Positions 29,211 to 40,843 of a DNA stretch of 64,000 nt are shown here, piece by piece. The stretch is taken from assembly GCF_010093205.1 (NCBI RefSeq), contig NZ_PDWN01000010.1:62001-126000 (forward strand), written 5' to 3'. The notes under the pieces were generated by a model. That model did not search any database. It was given only the letters and a program-made list of their open reading frames with translations, and was not told where the DNA came from. This DNA comes from Pseudoxanthomonas daejeonensis (GTDB taxonomy: Bacteria; Pseudomonadota; Gammaproteobacteria; Xanthomonadales; Xanthomonadaceae). Position 1 is the stretch's first letter, and the number at the start of each line of letters is the position of its first letter. The position numbers were made by a program, and so were the translations under genes.

Positions 29211-29287
29211 GCGCCCGTAGCTCAGCTGGATAGAGTACCTGGCTACGAACCAGGCGGTCGGGAGTTCGAATCTCTCCGGGCGCACCA
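29211..29287 (+). tRNA. tRNA-Arg (anticodon ACG)
   Basis: A 77-nt cloverleaf with acceptor GCGCCCG/CGGGCGC, anticodon stem CCTGG/CCAGG with loop CTACGAA (anticodon ACG, read as ICG), T-arm GTTCGAATC and an encoded CCA end. It stands alone between the hydrolase gene and a strong terminator. Confidence 0.97.
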
Positions 29288-29293
29288 TTTCAG

Positions 29294-29326
29294 AGGACCG
29301 GCGACTTGTCGCCGGTCCTTTTTTTT
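29294..29326 (+). terminator. Rho-independent terminator after tRNA-Arg
   Basis: A 12-bp perfect stem (AGGACCGGCGAC and complement) with a 2-base loop, followed by eight T residues, 7 bp past the tRNA 3' end. Confidence 0.92.
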
Positions 29327-29398
29327 GCCCGCGATTCCTGCCCGGGTCCCGCATTCCCGACCAGGCCGCTTTCGCGGCACGGGCCGGGAACGTATCGG

Positions 29399-29959
29399 TT
29401 ACTTCTTCGCCGGCACGCTGCCCGGCGGGAAAGCCGAGAACATCTCGGCGATGCCCGCGCGCAACAGCTTGTCGCCCTTAGCCGGATCATCGGGCACCGT
29501 ATCGCTGGCCGTGCCGCGCCAGATCGCCTGCTTGGTCTTGACGTCGAACAGGTCCACGACCAGCGTGCCTACGGTATAGGTGCGCACGCGCGTGGTGGCG
29601 CTGCTCATGCCCATGCCACCGCCATACCAGCCCGGGCCCCAGCCCCAGCCACCGTACATCGGGCCGGAGTACATGGTGTCCAGGCTCTGCTGCTGCTGCG
29701 TGGCCACGTGCGCCACCACGGCCACGTCGCCGTTGGGCGATTCCTTCCAGCCCTTGGCGGCGAGCTGCGCGTTGACGTATTCCACGATCCGCTGCGAAGC
29801 CAGCGGCGGGACGCCCTGCTGGTCCGGCTTGTTGAGCCAGGTGTAGGTGCGGTACCCGCTGAAGTTCGCGGTCGGATCAGCGTCGGTATGCACGGTCGGG
29901 GTGCTGGCGCAGCCGGCCAGCATCAGGATTATGGCTGCGATGACTAAGAGACCTTTCAT
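29399..29959 (-). CDS. DUF4136 lipoprotein
   Basis: A predicted outer-membrane lipoprotein of 186 aa. The start MKGLLVIAAIILMLAGCAST has a perfect AGGAGG upstream and a lipobox LAGC. The DUF4136 domain covers most of the mature part (FSGYRTYTWL, DVAVVAHV, GTLVVDLFDVKTKQAIWRGTA), interrupted by a Gly/Trp/Tyr-rich loop (GGWGWGPGWYGGG). Function of the family is unknown. It is divergent from the Trp-rich secreted protein gene. Confidence 0.85.
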   Translation of the reverse strand: MKGLLVIAAIILMLAGCASTPTVHTDADPTANFSGYRTYTWLNKPDQQGVPPLASQRIVEYVNAQLAAKGWKESPNGDVAVVAHVATQQQQSLDTMYSGPMYGGWGWGPGWYGGGMGMSSATTRVRTYTVGTLVVDLFDVKTKQAIWRGTASDTVPDDPAKGDKLLRAGIAEMFSAFPPGSVPAKK

Positions 29960-30420
29960 GTCACTCCTCCTTTGGGTCTGCTGCTGGCCTTGCATCCGGC
30001 GGAGCGCGGGCGGCCTGCCGCGCCTCTGGTCGTAATCAGGTTCTTGCGGAAAAGGAGCGCCGGTTTCGTCCGTTTCTCCTCAGGCAGCCATGACCTGCAG
30101 CCCTCGGTCGATTCGCATCATCGTCTACTCGCGGAACGATGCCGCGACGCCATCGTCACGCCGCGCAGCACCCTGGATGGAATCTACGGGAATGGGCGCA
30201 GTGGCGCCGCCTCCGCCCATCTGGATCGTATTTCGCCGCCACTACCTCACATATAGGCCCAAGGCCCAATGCGGACCCCCGGTATCGCTGGCGATGATGC
30301 GTGAATGCATCCATCCGTGGGATGGCGCGCAGGGCAACGGTGCTTCGCGCCGCAAGCCGAGCACCCGCCCTGCCTGCGGAGTCCCACCACAACCAGCTGC
30401 GTGTACTGCGGGAGATAAGC
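29960..30420. other. Divergent intergenic region
   Basis: 461 bp between the DUF4136 lipoprotein gene (minus) and the Trp/Gly-rich protein gene (plus). It must hold both promoters, but I see no convincing -35/-10 pair, operator or RNA structure. No supported ORF lies here. Confidence 0.6.
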
Positions 30421-32892
30421 ATGGGTCGTACCTCCACCCTCGTGGCCAGCTTCCTGCTGGCCGTCATTTCCCTGCCCGCCTGGGGTGCCGCACCGACCTC
30501 GATCGATGCGCGGCCCTTCCCGCGCCAGTACAGCGCATCCAGCACGCCCTTCACCGTCTACCAGCCGCAGATGGAAAGCTGGGAAGGCAACCGGCTCAAG
30601 GGCCGCTTCGCCGTATCGGTGAAGACCGGCGTGGAGACCGGTGCCGACGGCAAGACGGTCGACAGCCTGGACTACGGCGTGGTCTGGTTCAGCGCGCTCA
30701 CCGAGGTCGACAAGGAGGCCCGCGAGGTCACCCTGCGCAAGGCCACCTTCGATCGCGCCACCTTCCCGACCGCGATCGCCAGCCAGGACAAGTACCTGGG
30801 CCTGGTGCGCAGCGTGGTCCGCGACGGCGCCACGTTCACCATCGACCTGGACCAGCTCGAGGCCGCGCTTGCCGTGAGCCAGGCGGAGAAGAAACCGGCC
30901 TCGCTGCCGGTGAAGAACGTGCCGCCCGAGATCATGATCGCCTTCAAGCCCTCGCAGCTGATCTTCGTCGACGGCAAGCCCGCGCTCAGGCCGGCCTCGA
31001 TGGAGGGCGTGCAGCGGGTCATCAACAGCCGATCGCTGCTGCTGCAGAAGGATGGACGCTACTACACCCGCCTCGCCGGACGCTGGGCCGCGGCCACGGC
31101 ACTCGAAGGCCCCTGGACCCGGCTCGACAAGGTCGACAAGACGCTGCAGGCCGCGGCCGACCAGGCCGTCGGCGCGCAGCTGGTGGATACGCTGGACGAT
31201 CCGCCGGAATCGATGCAGGAGCTGCTGGCCGCCGGTGGCTTCCCCGACATCCTCGTCCGCACCGGGCCGACCGAGCTGATCGTGGTCGACGGCGATCCGC
31301 AGTTCGCGCCGATCCCGGGCACCGCGCTGAGCTACATCGCCAACAGCCGTGCCGACGTGATCATCAATGGCGCCAAGGACAACGCGTGGTACGTGCTGGT
31401 GTCCGGACGCTGGTTCACCGCGGCATCCAGCCGTGGCCCCTGGCAGCACGTCGCGCCCGACAAGCTGCCGGTGGATTTCGCAAAGATCCCGCCGGACAGC
31501 CCGAAGGGCAGCGTGCTGGCTTCGATCGCCGGAACTCCCGAGGCGTTCGAGTCGCTGATCGCCAACAGCATTCCGCAGACGGCCACGGTCAACCGCAGCA
31601 AGGCGAAGCTGGAGGTGATGTACGACGGCGAGCCGAAGTTCGAAGCCATCGGCGGCACCCGCCTGCAGTACGCAGCCAACACGCCGGTGCCGGTGATCCT
31701 GGTGCCGGGTGGAGCGTTCTATGCGGTCGACAAGGGCGTCTGGTTCACCGGCCCGACCGCGACCGGCCCGTGGAGCGTGGCGCAGAGCGTGCCCTCGGAA
31801 ATCTATTCCATCCCGACCAGCTCGCCGCTGCACTACGTGACCTACGTGCGCATCTACGGCGGCGAAGACGACGATGTCTACGTCGGCTACACGCCCGGCT
31901 ATTACGGCACCGTGGCCAGCAGTGGCGTGGTCGTCTACGGCACCGGCTACTACTGCGACCCGTGGATCTACACCTACTGGTACGGCTGCCCGGCCACCTA
32001 TGGCATGGGCGTGTACTTCGGCTGGAGCAGCTATGCGGGCTGGAGCTTCGGCTTCGGTTGGGGCTATTACCCCTGGTACCCGTGGTGGGGGCCGTGGTGG
32101 GGGTATCCCGGCGGCTGGTGGGGCGGCGCCGGCGCCTGGAACTTCTATGGACGCTGGGGCAATGCCGTGGTCGCCGGCACCGGCGCGGCCTGGGCCAATC
32201 CGTACACCGGGAACATCGGGCGCGGCTACCGCGGCGGCTACTACAACGAACGGACCGGCGGACGTGGCGTCGGCCGCGGTTACGTCAATACCAACGCCTA
32301 TACCGGCACCACCAGCGCCGGCGCACAGGGCGTGCGCTACAACCCGGAGACCGGTCGCGTGGTCGGCGGCACGGGCGGCGCGGCCTACAACCCCTATACC
32401 GGCCAGTCGGCCGCCGGCGGCACGCGCACGGTGGTCAACACCGGGACCGGGCGCACCACCGAAATGGCTGGCGGCAAGGTGTCGGGCCCGGAGGGCGCGG
32501 CGGGCGGCGGCGCGATCAACAGCGACGGCCAGCGGGTCGACGTCAGCGGCGCCGGCGGCTACCGCTACAACACCGACACCGGCGAGTTCGACCGCGGCGG
32601 CGTGGCCAGGATCAACGACGACGTCTATGCCGGCAAGGACGGCAACGTCTACCACTACAAGGACGGCGAATGGCAGGAAGTGGGTCGGCCCGAACAGCAC
32701 CGGGGCAACCTCGACGGACAGACCCGCAACGACCTGTCCCGCGACCGCTCGGCGCGAGAGGGTGGCTACCAGCGCTCGAACAGCGGCAGCGTGCAGAGGC
32801 CCGCCGGTGGCTACTCGCGCCCGGCGGGTGGTTATTCGCGGCCCGCGGGCGGATTCTCGCGGCCCATGGGCGGCGGCGGACGCCGTCGATGA
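30421..32892 (+). CDS. Large secreted protein with a Trp/Tyr/Gly-rich domain, function unknown
   Basis: An exported protein of 823 aa: MGRTSTLVASFLLAVISLPAWGAA is a signal peptide. Residues 25-500 form a mixed region with several repeats of a WF/WY-type motif (RWAAATALEGPW, RWFTAASSRGPW, VWFTGPTATGPW). Residues about 510-580 are extremely rich in Trp, Tyr and Gly (YYPWYPWWGPWWGYPGG). The remainder is Gly/Asn/Thr-rich with NPYTG-type repeats and a RPAGGYS repeat at the end. Database names such as carbohydrate-binding family V/XII are used for similar proteins, but I see no proven sugar-binding fold. It is followed after 32 bp by a BamA-family barrel. Confidence 0.75.
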   Translation: MGRTSTLVASFLLAVISLPAWGAAPTSIDARPFPRQYSASSTPFTVYQPQMESWEGNRLKGRFAVSVKTGVETGADGKTVDSLDYGVVWFSALTEVDKEAREVTLRKATFDRATFPTAIASQDKYLGLVRSVVRDGATFTIDLDQLEAALAVSQAEKKPASLPVKNVPPEIMIAFKPSQLIFVDGKPALRPASMEGVQRVINSRSLLLQKDGRYYTRLAGRWAAATALEGPWTRLDKVDKTLQAAADQAVGAQLVDTLDDPPESMQELLAAGGFPDILVRTGPTELIVVDGDPQFAPIPGTALSYIANSRADVIINGAKDNAWYVLVSGRWFTAASSRGPWQHVAPDKLPVDFAKIPPDSPKGSVLASIAGTPEAFESLIANSIPQTATVNRSKAKLEVMYDGEPKFEAIGGTRLQYAANTPVPVILVPGGAFYAVDKGVWFTGPTATGPWSVAQSVPSEIYSIPTSSPLHYVTYVRIYGGEDDDVYVGYTPGYYGTVASSGVVVYGTGYYCDPWIYTYWYGCPATYGMGVYFGWSSYAGWSFGFGWGYYPWYPWWGPWWGYPGGWWGGAGAWNFYGRWGNAVVAGTGAAWANPYTGNIGRGYRGGYYNERTGGRGVGRGYVNTNAYTGTTSAGAQGVRYNPETGRVVGGTGGAAYNPYTGQSAAGGTRTVVNTGTGRTTEMAGGKVSGPEGAAGGGAINSDGQRVDVSGAGGYRYNTDTGEFDRGGVARINDDVYAGKDGNVYHYKDGEWQEVGRPEQHRGNLDGQTRNDLSRDRSAREGGYQRSNSGSVQRPAGGYSRPAGGYSRPAGGFSRPMGGGGRRR

Positions 32893-32924
32893 GCAGGCCT
32901 GGACCGATGCGATAGGACCCACGC

Positions 32925-34139
32925 ATGACCGGCGCGCGGCGGTTGATGCCATGGGTCGCGCTGGCCGGCGGTGCGCTGGCGGCGGACCTGCACGCAGCCG
33001 GTCGCGCCGGCGAAGGCGCGGCAGTGGAAGCGACGCAGGCACCAGGTGCGGAACCTGCCGTGGCAGCGTCGACGTTCCGCGACCCGGATGATGGCCGCTT
33101 CGACATGTCGAAGTGGCTGCTCGATCGCCATGGCTTCCTGCCCGTGCCGATCATCATCACCGACCCCGCGCTCGGCTATGGCGGCGGGATGGTGTTCGCG
33201 TTCTTCCATCGCCCCAAGGGCAGCGCGTCCACGCGCACCGCCTCCGATGGCAGCACCCAGATGATCGCGCCCAACATCATCGGGGCGCTGGTGATGAAGA
33301 CGGAAAACGGCAGCAAGGCATACGGCGGTGGCGGCATGCTCCACTTCCGCGACGACACCTGGCGCTACAAGGGTGGCGTGGCCGACGCAGACTTCAACAT
33401 CGACTTCTATACGAGCGGACGCCTGCTGCCCGAGACGCAGGTGGCGGTCAACCTCACCGGCCTGGGCTCGATGCAGCAGGTCTCGCGGCGGATCGGCAAC
33501 CGCGAGCTGTTCCTTTCCGCGCAGTGGATCTATACCGACCTCGATCCGCGGCTGCAGGATCCGGGGCAACGCCCGCTGTTCGAAGACATGGATTTCGAAC
33601 AGGTCAATTCGGGCCTGGGCCTGTCCCTGGAATACGACAGCCGCGACAACCCGTTCACGCCCTCGCGCGGCTACCTGCTGATGGCCCAGGGCAACGCCTA
33701 CCTGCCGGAGATCGGAAGCGACCTCACGTTCCAGACCTATCGGGCGCATGGCTATGGCTATTGGCCGGTCGGCGCGCACCTGGTGCTGGGTGGACGTGCC
33801 GACTTCCGGCATGCCGATGGCGACGTTCCGTTCTACCGCCTGCCCTACATCGACCTGCGCGGCATCGCCTCGGCGCGCTACCAGGACGACACGACCGGCG
33901 TCCTGGAATCGGAGCTGCGCTGGAACGTGACTCCGCGCTGGGCCGGCATCGGCTTCATCGGCGCGGGCCGTGCCTGGGGTGCGCGTGCCGGCTTCGATGA
34001 CGCCACCACCGCCGTCAGCAAGGGCCTGGGCGTGCGCTACCTGGTAGCGCGACGCCTTGGCCTGTACATGGGTGCGGACTACGCCTGGGGACCGGAGGAC
34101 CGGACGGTGATCGTGCAGTTCGGGGGCGCCTGGCGCTGA
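32925..34139 (+). CDS. BamA/TamA-family outer-membrane beta-barrel protein
   Basis: A 404-aa protein with an N-terminal signal-like segment (MTGARRLMPWVALAGGALA) and a C-terminal surface-antigen barrel. EYDSRDNPFTPSRGYLL is the diagnostic Omp85 motif; DLRGIASARYQDDTTGVLESELRWNV and VQFGGAWR at the C-terminus also fit. It is much shorter than BamA and shows no POTRA repeats, so it resembles the stand-alone BamA-like barrels. The tight spacing to the Trp/Gly-rich gene suggests a common transcript and possibly a joint envelope role. Confidence 0.85.
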   Translation: MTGARRLMPWVALAGGALAADLHAAGRAGEGAAVEATQAPGAEPAVAASTFRDPDDGRFDMSKWLLDRHGFLPVPIIITDPALGYGGGMVFAFFHRPKGSASTRTASDGSTQMIAPNIIGALVMKTENGSKAYGGGGMLHFRDDTWRYKGGVADADFNIDFYTSGRLLPETQVAVNLTGLGSMQQVSRRIGNRELFLSAQWIYTDLDPRLQDPGQRPLFEDMDFEQVNSGLGLSLEYDSRDNPFTPSRGYLLMAQGNAYLPEIGSDLTFQTYRAHGYGYWPVGAHLVLGGRADFRHADGDVPFYRLPYIDLRGIASARYQDDTTGVLESELRWNVTPRWAGIGFIGAGRAWGARAGFDDATTAVSKGLGVRYLVARRLGLYMGADYAWGPEDRTVIVQFGGAWR

Positions 34140-34290
34140 GGTGCTGCGCGCGCCCGGAAGCTCGTCGGACGGCGGAATGGAACGGGTTGCCGCGGCACCT
34201 GCGATGGCCTGCCGTCCGGTGCTGCATCGCGACGGCACGGGTCGCCAATGCGCCGGGATTTCCTCCCTGGATTCGCATGCTCCAGGCCAC

Positions 34291-34312
34291 AAAAAAACCC
34301 CCTTCCGGGGGT
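34291..34312 (-). terminator. Terminator of tRNA-Ser
   Basis: Stem ACCCCC/GGGGGT with a 4-base loop, followed on the minus strand by seven T residues. It lies 12 bp past the tRNA 3' end and could also serve the plus-strand barrel gene. Confidence 0.75.
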
Positions 34313-34323
34313 CGTTTCGCATC

Positions 34324-34416
34324 TGGCGGAGTGAGAGGGATTCGAACCCTCGATAGAGCTTTTGACCCTATACTCCCTTAGCAGGGGAGCCCCTTCGGCC
34401 TCTCGGGCATCACTCC
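34324..34416 (-). tRNA. tRNA-Ser (anticodon GCT)
   Basis: A 93-nt class II tRNA with a long variable arm. The acceptor is GGAGTGA/TCACTCC, the anticodon loop reads CTGCTAA (GCT), the T-arm contains GGTTCGAATCC, and CCA is encoded. It faces away from the barrel gene. Confidence 0.96.
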
Positions 34417-34455
34417 GTGGACCCGCATCGCGCCACAGCGCTTGCGGGCCGCGAA

Positions 34456-34484
34456 AGGATACCGTCTGGGCCGTTTCGCGGCAA
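34456..34484 (-). promoter_or_regulatory. Probable promoter of tRNA-Ser
   Basis: On the minus strand TTGCCG (34484-34479), 17-bp spacer, TATCCT (34461-34456). This places the transcription start about 33 bp before the mature tRNA. Both hexamers match the consensus at 4 of 6 positions. Confidence 0.5.
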
Positions 34485-34495
34485 ACGTTTTCCGG

Positions 34496-34702
34496 TCAGG
34501 TCGCCGGATCGGCTTCGTCAGCGACGTTTCCAGGGCCTTCGCCACGCTGGATCCGCTGGTAGATCTCCTCGCGGTGCACGGCCACGTCCTTGGGCGCGGT
34601 AATGCCGATGCGCACCTGGTTGCCCTTTACCCCGAGTACGGTGACGGTGATCGAGTCACCGATCATCAGGGTTTCGCCTACGCGGCGGGTCAGAATCAGC
34701 AT
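34496..34702 (-). CDS. csrA: Carbon storage regulator, RNA-binding protein
   Basis: A post-transcriptional regulator of 68 aa binding GGA motifs in mRNA leaders. [16 protein letters not shown] and the RNA-binding [19 protein letters not shown] are fully conserved, with Arg44-equivalent chemistry intact (VHREEI). The C-terminal tail is slightly long, as in Xanthomonas RsmA. A GGAG site lies 7 bp before the ATG. It follows alaS on the same strand, the standard order in this family. Confidence 0.97.
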   Translation of the reverse strand: MLILTRRVGETLMIGDSITVTVLGVKGNQVRIGITAPKDVAVHREEIYQRIQRGEGPGNVADEADPAT

Positions 34703-34880
34703 TGTCTATCTCCATGGCGCCGGCATGCCTTCGCCGGCCCGCGGGGCCTCCGGAGGGAGGCCTCGCGCGTCCACTACAGCAGCGTACAGAAGGGTTGAAC
34801 AGCCCCGGATCGTACTGCCCCCGCCAGCGGGCCGGCAAGGGCCGGTAAAACGGTGTCAGGATCGCGGGGGTGCGCCGGCA

Positions 34881-37523
<2,643 letters not shown>

Positions 37524-37660
37524 CTGGCTTTCGCTGGCGGACAGGTCCGGGCCGGGGGACACGCCAAGGCGGCCCGGCGGGACGGGATTTTCGACGGACT
37601 AAAGGGTAGCAGAGGCCGGGAGTCACGGTCCGGGGCAGGCCCGGTCCGGATACCCGCGAC

Positions 37661-38224
37661 TCAGTCGTCCGGGTCCCAGCGCGTGGCCGCGCGGATGCTG
37701 TCGCCATCGAAACCGCGCCGGGCCAACAGGTCGGCGGCCTTGCGCCGCTGCTGCAGATCGCCTGGGCCCGCGGGGCCGAAGCGGCGGCGGACCAGGTCGC
37801 GGGCGTTGGCCGCCCAGTCGCCTTCGTAGCTGTCCAATGCGGCGGCGACGGCTTCGGCACCCAGGCCATGCGTGCCCAGCTCGGCGCGTATGTAGAAAGG
37901 ACCATAGCCGCCAAGCGCGCGGCCCCGGACCAGCGATTCGGCGAAGCGACGGTCGTCCTGCCAGCCCTCGCCGGCCAGGCGTTCGACCGCAGCAGCGGCT
38001 TCGCCGGCATCCACCCCGCGCGCGGCCAGCTTGCGGGTCAGCTCCTTGCGCGAATGCTCGCGCCTGACCAGCAGGCCAAGCGCACGCTGCACCGGGGTGG
38101 GCTCGGGTCGCTTCCTGCGCCGCGTGGAACCGGCCGGCGCCGAGGCTTCGGCCGCTCCCACCTGACCCTCGTCGTCCTGCGGCCGGTGGTCCTGGGGCGA
38201 ATCGTCGTTTGAATGCTGGGTCAT
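37661..38224 (-). CDS. recX: RecA regulatory protein
   Basis: Binds RecA filaments and limits their growth. The protein is 187 aa with the three-helix RecX repeats ([50 protein letters not shown]) and a charged, variable N-terminus. It lies 126 bp downstream of recA on the same strand with a stem-loop between them, a common arrangement that lowers recX expression relative to recA. Confidence 0.94.
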   Translation of the reverse strand: MTQHSNDDSPQDHRPQDDEGQVGAAEASAPAGSTRRRKRPEPTPVQRALGLLVRREHSRKELTRKLAARGVDAGEAAAAVERLAGEGWQDDRRFAESLVRGRALGGYGPFYIRAELGTHGLGAEAVAAALDSYEGDWAANARDLVRRRFGPAGPGDLQQRRKAADLLARRGFDGDSIRAATRWDPDD

Positions 38225-38280
38225 GGTTCCGCTGGAAGATGTGCGCCGTCCCTGGCGCCTGCCCTCCTGGCTTTCAAGGA

Positions 38281-38326
38281 CCGTTCCCCGCCGGCACGCC
38301 ACTGACAGCGCACCGCCGGGGAACGG
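38281..38326 (-). terminator. Stem-loop between recA and recX
   Basis: A 9-bp perfect stem CCGTTCCCC/GGGGAACGG enclosing 28 bases, 24 bp after the recA stop. There is no T-run, so it is more likely an attenuating or RNA-stabilising structure than a full terminator. Confidence 0.45.
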
Positions 38327-38349
38327 ACACCCGTTGCCGGTCGCCCGGC

Positions 38350-39381
38350 TTACTCGTCGTCGCCTTCCTCTTCGCTGCGCACCGCTTCGGCCGGCTGGAA
38401 TTTTTCGCGCAGCTCGGATTCCAGCTTCGCAGCCACCTGCGGGTTCTCGCGCAGGTACTGGCGCGAGTTGTCCTTGCCCTGGCCGATGCGCTCGGTGCCG
38501 TAGCTGTACCAGGCGCCCGACTTCTCGACCAGCTTGGCCTCAACACCCATGTCGATCAGCTCGCCCTCGCGGCTGATGCCCTCGCCGTACAGGATCTCGG
38601 TGATCACCTGCTTGAACGGGGGCGCCAGCTTGTTCTTGACCACCTTGATCTTGGTCTGGTTGCCGATGATCTCGTCGCCCTTCTTGATCGCACCGATGCG
38701 GCGGATATCCAGGCGCACCGAGGCATAGAACTTCAGCGCATTGCCGCCGGTGGTCACTTCCGGGCTCTGGCCCGGCATCATCACGCCGATCTTCATGCGC
38801 AGCTGGTTGATGAAGACCACGGTGGTGTTGGAGCGCTTGATGTTGCCGGTCAGCTTGCGCAGCGCCTGGCTCATCAGACGGGCCTGCAGGCCCGGCAGCT
38901 GGTCGCCCATCTCGCCTTCGATCTCGGCTTTCGGGGTCAGCGCGGCGACCGAGTCGACCACGACGATGTCGACCGAGCCCGAGCGCACCAGCATGTCGGC
39001 GATCTCCAGGGCCTGCTCGCCGGTGTCGGGCTGCGACAGCAGCAGATCATCGACCTGGACGCCCAGCTTGGCAGCGTAGATCGGGTCCAGCGCGTGCTCG
39101 GCATCGATGAACGCCGCGGTACCGCCGCGCTTCTGGCACTGGGCGATGGCCTGCAAGGTCAGCGTGGTCTTGCCCGACGACTCCGGGCCGTAGATCTCGA
39201 CCACCCGCCCGCGCGGCAGGCCGCCGATGCCCAGGGCGATGTCCAGCATCAGCGAGCCGGTGGGGATGATTTCCACCGGTTCGATGACCTTGTCGCCCAT
39301 GCGCATCACCGAACCCTTGCCGAACTGCTTGTCGATCTGGCTCAGGGCTGCTGCAAGTGCGCGCTTCTTGTTCTCGTCCAT
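38350..39381 (-). CDS. recA: RecA recombinase
   Basis: Drives homologous recombination and SOS activation by stimulating LexA self-cleavage. The protein is 343 aa with Walker [11 protein letters not shown] (65-74), the DNA-binding loop regions ([21 protein letters not shown]) and the acidic C-terminal tail [14 protein letters not shown] site precedes the start. It lies 171 bp downstream of lexA; I find no second full LexA box in that gap, so SOS control may run mainly from the lexA promoter or through a weaker site. Confidence 0.98.
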   Translation of the reverse strand: MDENKKRALAAALSQIDKQFGKGSVMRMGDKVIEPVEIIPTGSLMLDIALGIGGLPRGRVVEIYGPESSGKTTLTLQAIAQCQKRGGTAAFIDAEHALDPIYAAKLGVQVDDLLLSQPDTGEQALEIADMLVRSGSVDIVVVDSVAALTPKAEIEGEMGDQLPGLQARLMSQALRKLTGNIKRSNTTVVFINQLRMKIGVMMPGQSPEVTTGGNALKFYASVRLDIRRIGAIKKGDEIIGNQTKIKVVKNKLAPPFKQVITEILYGEGISREGELIDMGVEAKLVEKSGAWYSYGTERIGQGKDNSRQYLRENPQVAAKLESELREKFQPAEAVRSEEEGDDE

Positions 39382-39552
39382 CGGGGTCGTCCTCGGGTGT
39401 CAGTGGTGTGTTGCGAAGTCTGGGGTGGCCCGGTCGCACAGGCTGCGACGTCGGGCGACGGGATCGAAATTAGTCTTGCCGCCAGTCCGGGACCATCGCC
39501 GCAGGCCGCGGCCGGGTGTCGGAAAATGCCCCGCCGTGAGAGAAAACCGGCA

Positions 39553-40206
39553 TCAGCGGTTCGGCCGGACCAGGCCGCAGTACAGCCCCTCGATGGCGAA
39601 GTCCTGGTCGGGCAGAACCTCGATCGGGGCGTAGTCCGGGTTGCGCGGCAGCAGGCGGATGCGGTCCTTGCCGATCTTCAGCAGCTTGACCGTGATCTCC
39701 TCGTCCACCCGCGCCACCACGATCTGGCCCGAACGTGCGTCGCGGGTGCGGTGCACGCCGATCAGGTCGCCGTCGAAGATCCCCTCGTCGCGCATCGAAT
39801 CGCCCTGCACCTTGAGCAGGTAGTCCGGCGAGGGCGAGAACAGCACCCGGTCCAGCACCAGGAAGCTCTCGGCCATGTCGGCCGGCACATCGGCGCCGAT
39901 CGGAGTGCCGGCAGCGACCCGGCCCAGCACCGGCAGGCGCAGCGCGTCGTCGTTCATGGCCGGCGGCAGCGCCAGTCGGGCCTGTGGCGGCAGCGGCGCG
40001 ACCTTGACCCGGATGCCGCGGGCGCGGCCGGGCAGACGCTCGATCGCCCCCGCCGCTTCCAGCGCCTCCAGGTGGTACTGCGCCGCGCGCACGCCCTTGA
40101 AGCCGAAGGCGCGGGCGATTTCGGCCTGCGAAGGCGGCATGCCCTCCGCTTCGATCCGCTCGGCGATCAGGGCAAGGATGGCTTGCTGGGTATCGGTCAG
40201 GTCCAT
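39553..40206 (-). CDS. lexA: LexA repressor
   Basis: SOS repressor and self-cleaving protease of 217 aa. The N-terminal winged helix (MDLTDTQQAILALIAERIEA, FGFKGVRAAQYHLEALE) is followed by the S24 domain with the cleavage site Ala99-Gly100 (LGRVAAGTPIGAD), nucleophile Ser137 (QGDSMRDEGIF) and Lys174 (VKLLKI). The start was set at the conserved MDLTDTQQ; an in-frame upstream Met would read through the operator. The LexA box ends 2 bp before the ATG, leaving no room for a normal ribosome site. Confidence 0.97.
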   Translation of the reverse strand: MDLTDTQQAILALIAERIEAEGMPPSQAEIARAFGFKGVRAAQYHLEALEAAGAIERLPGRARGIRVKVAPLPPQARLALPPAMNDDALRLPVLGRVAAGTPIGADVPADMAESFLVLDRVLFSPSPDYLLKVQGDSMRDEGIFDGDLIGVHRTRDARSGQIVVARVDEEITVKLLKIGKDRIRLLPRNPDYAPIEVLPDQDFAIEGLYCGLVRPNR

Positions 40207-40208
40207 GG

Positions 40209-40227
40209 TTAGTAGTAATACTACTAA
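40209..40227. promoter_or_regulatory. LexA box of lexA
   Basis: Perfect 19-bp palindromic operator TTAGTAGTAATACTACTAA, the Xanthomonas/Xylella class. It lies 2 bp upstream of the lexA ATG, so binding blocks the promoter or transcription start and autoregulates the gene. Confidence 0.93.
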
Positions 40228-40266
40228 CGAAGACAGCCCACAAGCTCTTGAAATGATCACCCGATG

Positions 40267-40289
40267 TAATTTATGTTTCACATAAATTA
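40267..40289. promoter_or_regulatory. AT-rich perfect inverted repeat, candidate operator
   Basis: Arms TAATTTATG and CATAAATTA around TTTCA, perfect over 9+9 bp. It lies 17 bp before the first DUF2975-like gene and about 60 bp upstream of lexA. Such an AT-rich palindrome stands out in this GC-rich genome. It is a candidate binding site for the XRE regulator encoded downstream. Confidence 0.5.
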
Positions 40290-40306
40290 TTCAACGAGAT
40301 GAATGA

Positions 40307-40843
40307 ATGACTCGGTCGTCGCACCTCGGTTTCGGACTCATCCTGACGTGCCTGGCACTCGCTGGCCTGCTCGGTTCCGTGTTCGATGTGGCCTCTTCGA
40401 TCTTTTTCATCGCAGCCGGGGACCTCCGGCCCCCCGTACTCGAGGTCGGCCTCCTCTCCAACGACTATGTCGGGCTCGCCGGCCACCCCGCCGCACGCAC
40501 GATCGCAATCGCCGCGCTCGCGGTGGGGACGCTCGGAAGCCTTCTGCCCTGGTTCGCAGTTGCGGAACTGGGCTGGCGTCTGTGCGCGCACCCAGTGATC
40601 TCTCCCGCGACCGGCGCCGCCTTCCGCCATCTCACTTGGGCCCTGGCTGCCTGGGCGCTGTTCCAGGCCGCGGCCTCCGCTTTGCTCCTGCTTGCCTGGA
40701 ACCGATACGAAGTCGAGACCTCGCTGAACATCAACACGAACGGATTGCTGCCCACCATCGTGGCGATCGTCACGGCCTGGTGCATCGCGCTGTTGATCGC
40801 GCGCGCCGTGGCGGTTGCCTGTGAGAACGAGGCCTTCGTCTGA
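40307..40843 (+). CDS. DUF2975-like membrane protein, copy 1
   Basis: An inner-membrane protein of 178 aa with four hydrophobic segments (LILTCLALAGLLGSVF, TIAIAALAVGTLGSLLPWF, LTWALAAWALFQAAASALLL, TIVAIVTAWCIALLIARAV). Its size, topology and association with a small XRE regulator match DUF2975 proteins, whose role is unknown. The C-terminus (ENEAFV) and the TGATG junction after it match copy 2 downstream. The regulator gene that should follow is decayed. An AT-rich palindrome precedes it. Confidence 0.7.
   Translation: MTRSSHLGFGLILTCLALAGLLGSVFDVASSIFFIAAGDLRPPVLEVGLLSNDYVGLAGHPAARTIAIAALAVGTLGSLLPWFAVAELGWRLCAHPVISPATGAAFRHLTWALAAWALFQAAASALLLLAWNRYEVETSLNINTNGLLPTIVAIVTAWCIALLIARAVAVACENEAFV

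Noticed and set aside
29211-34416. Genomic island between the two tRNA genes
   Set aside because: No integrase, no attachment-site repeat of the tRNA 3' ends and no clear composition change.
39381-39553. Second LexA box in front of recA
   Set aside because: Only a half-match (TTAGTCTTG) is present; no palindromic partner.
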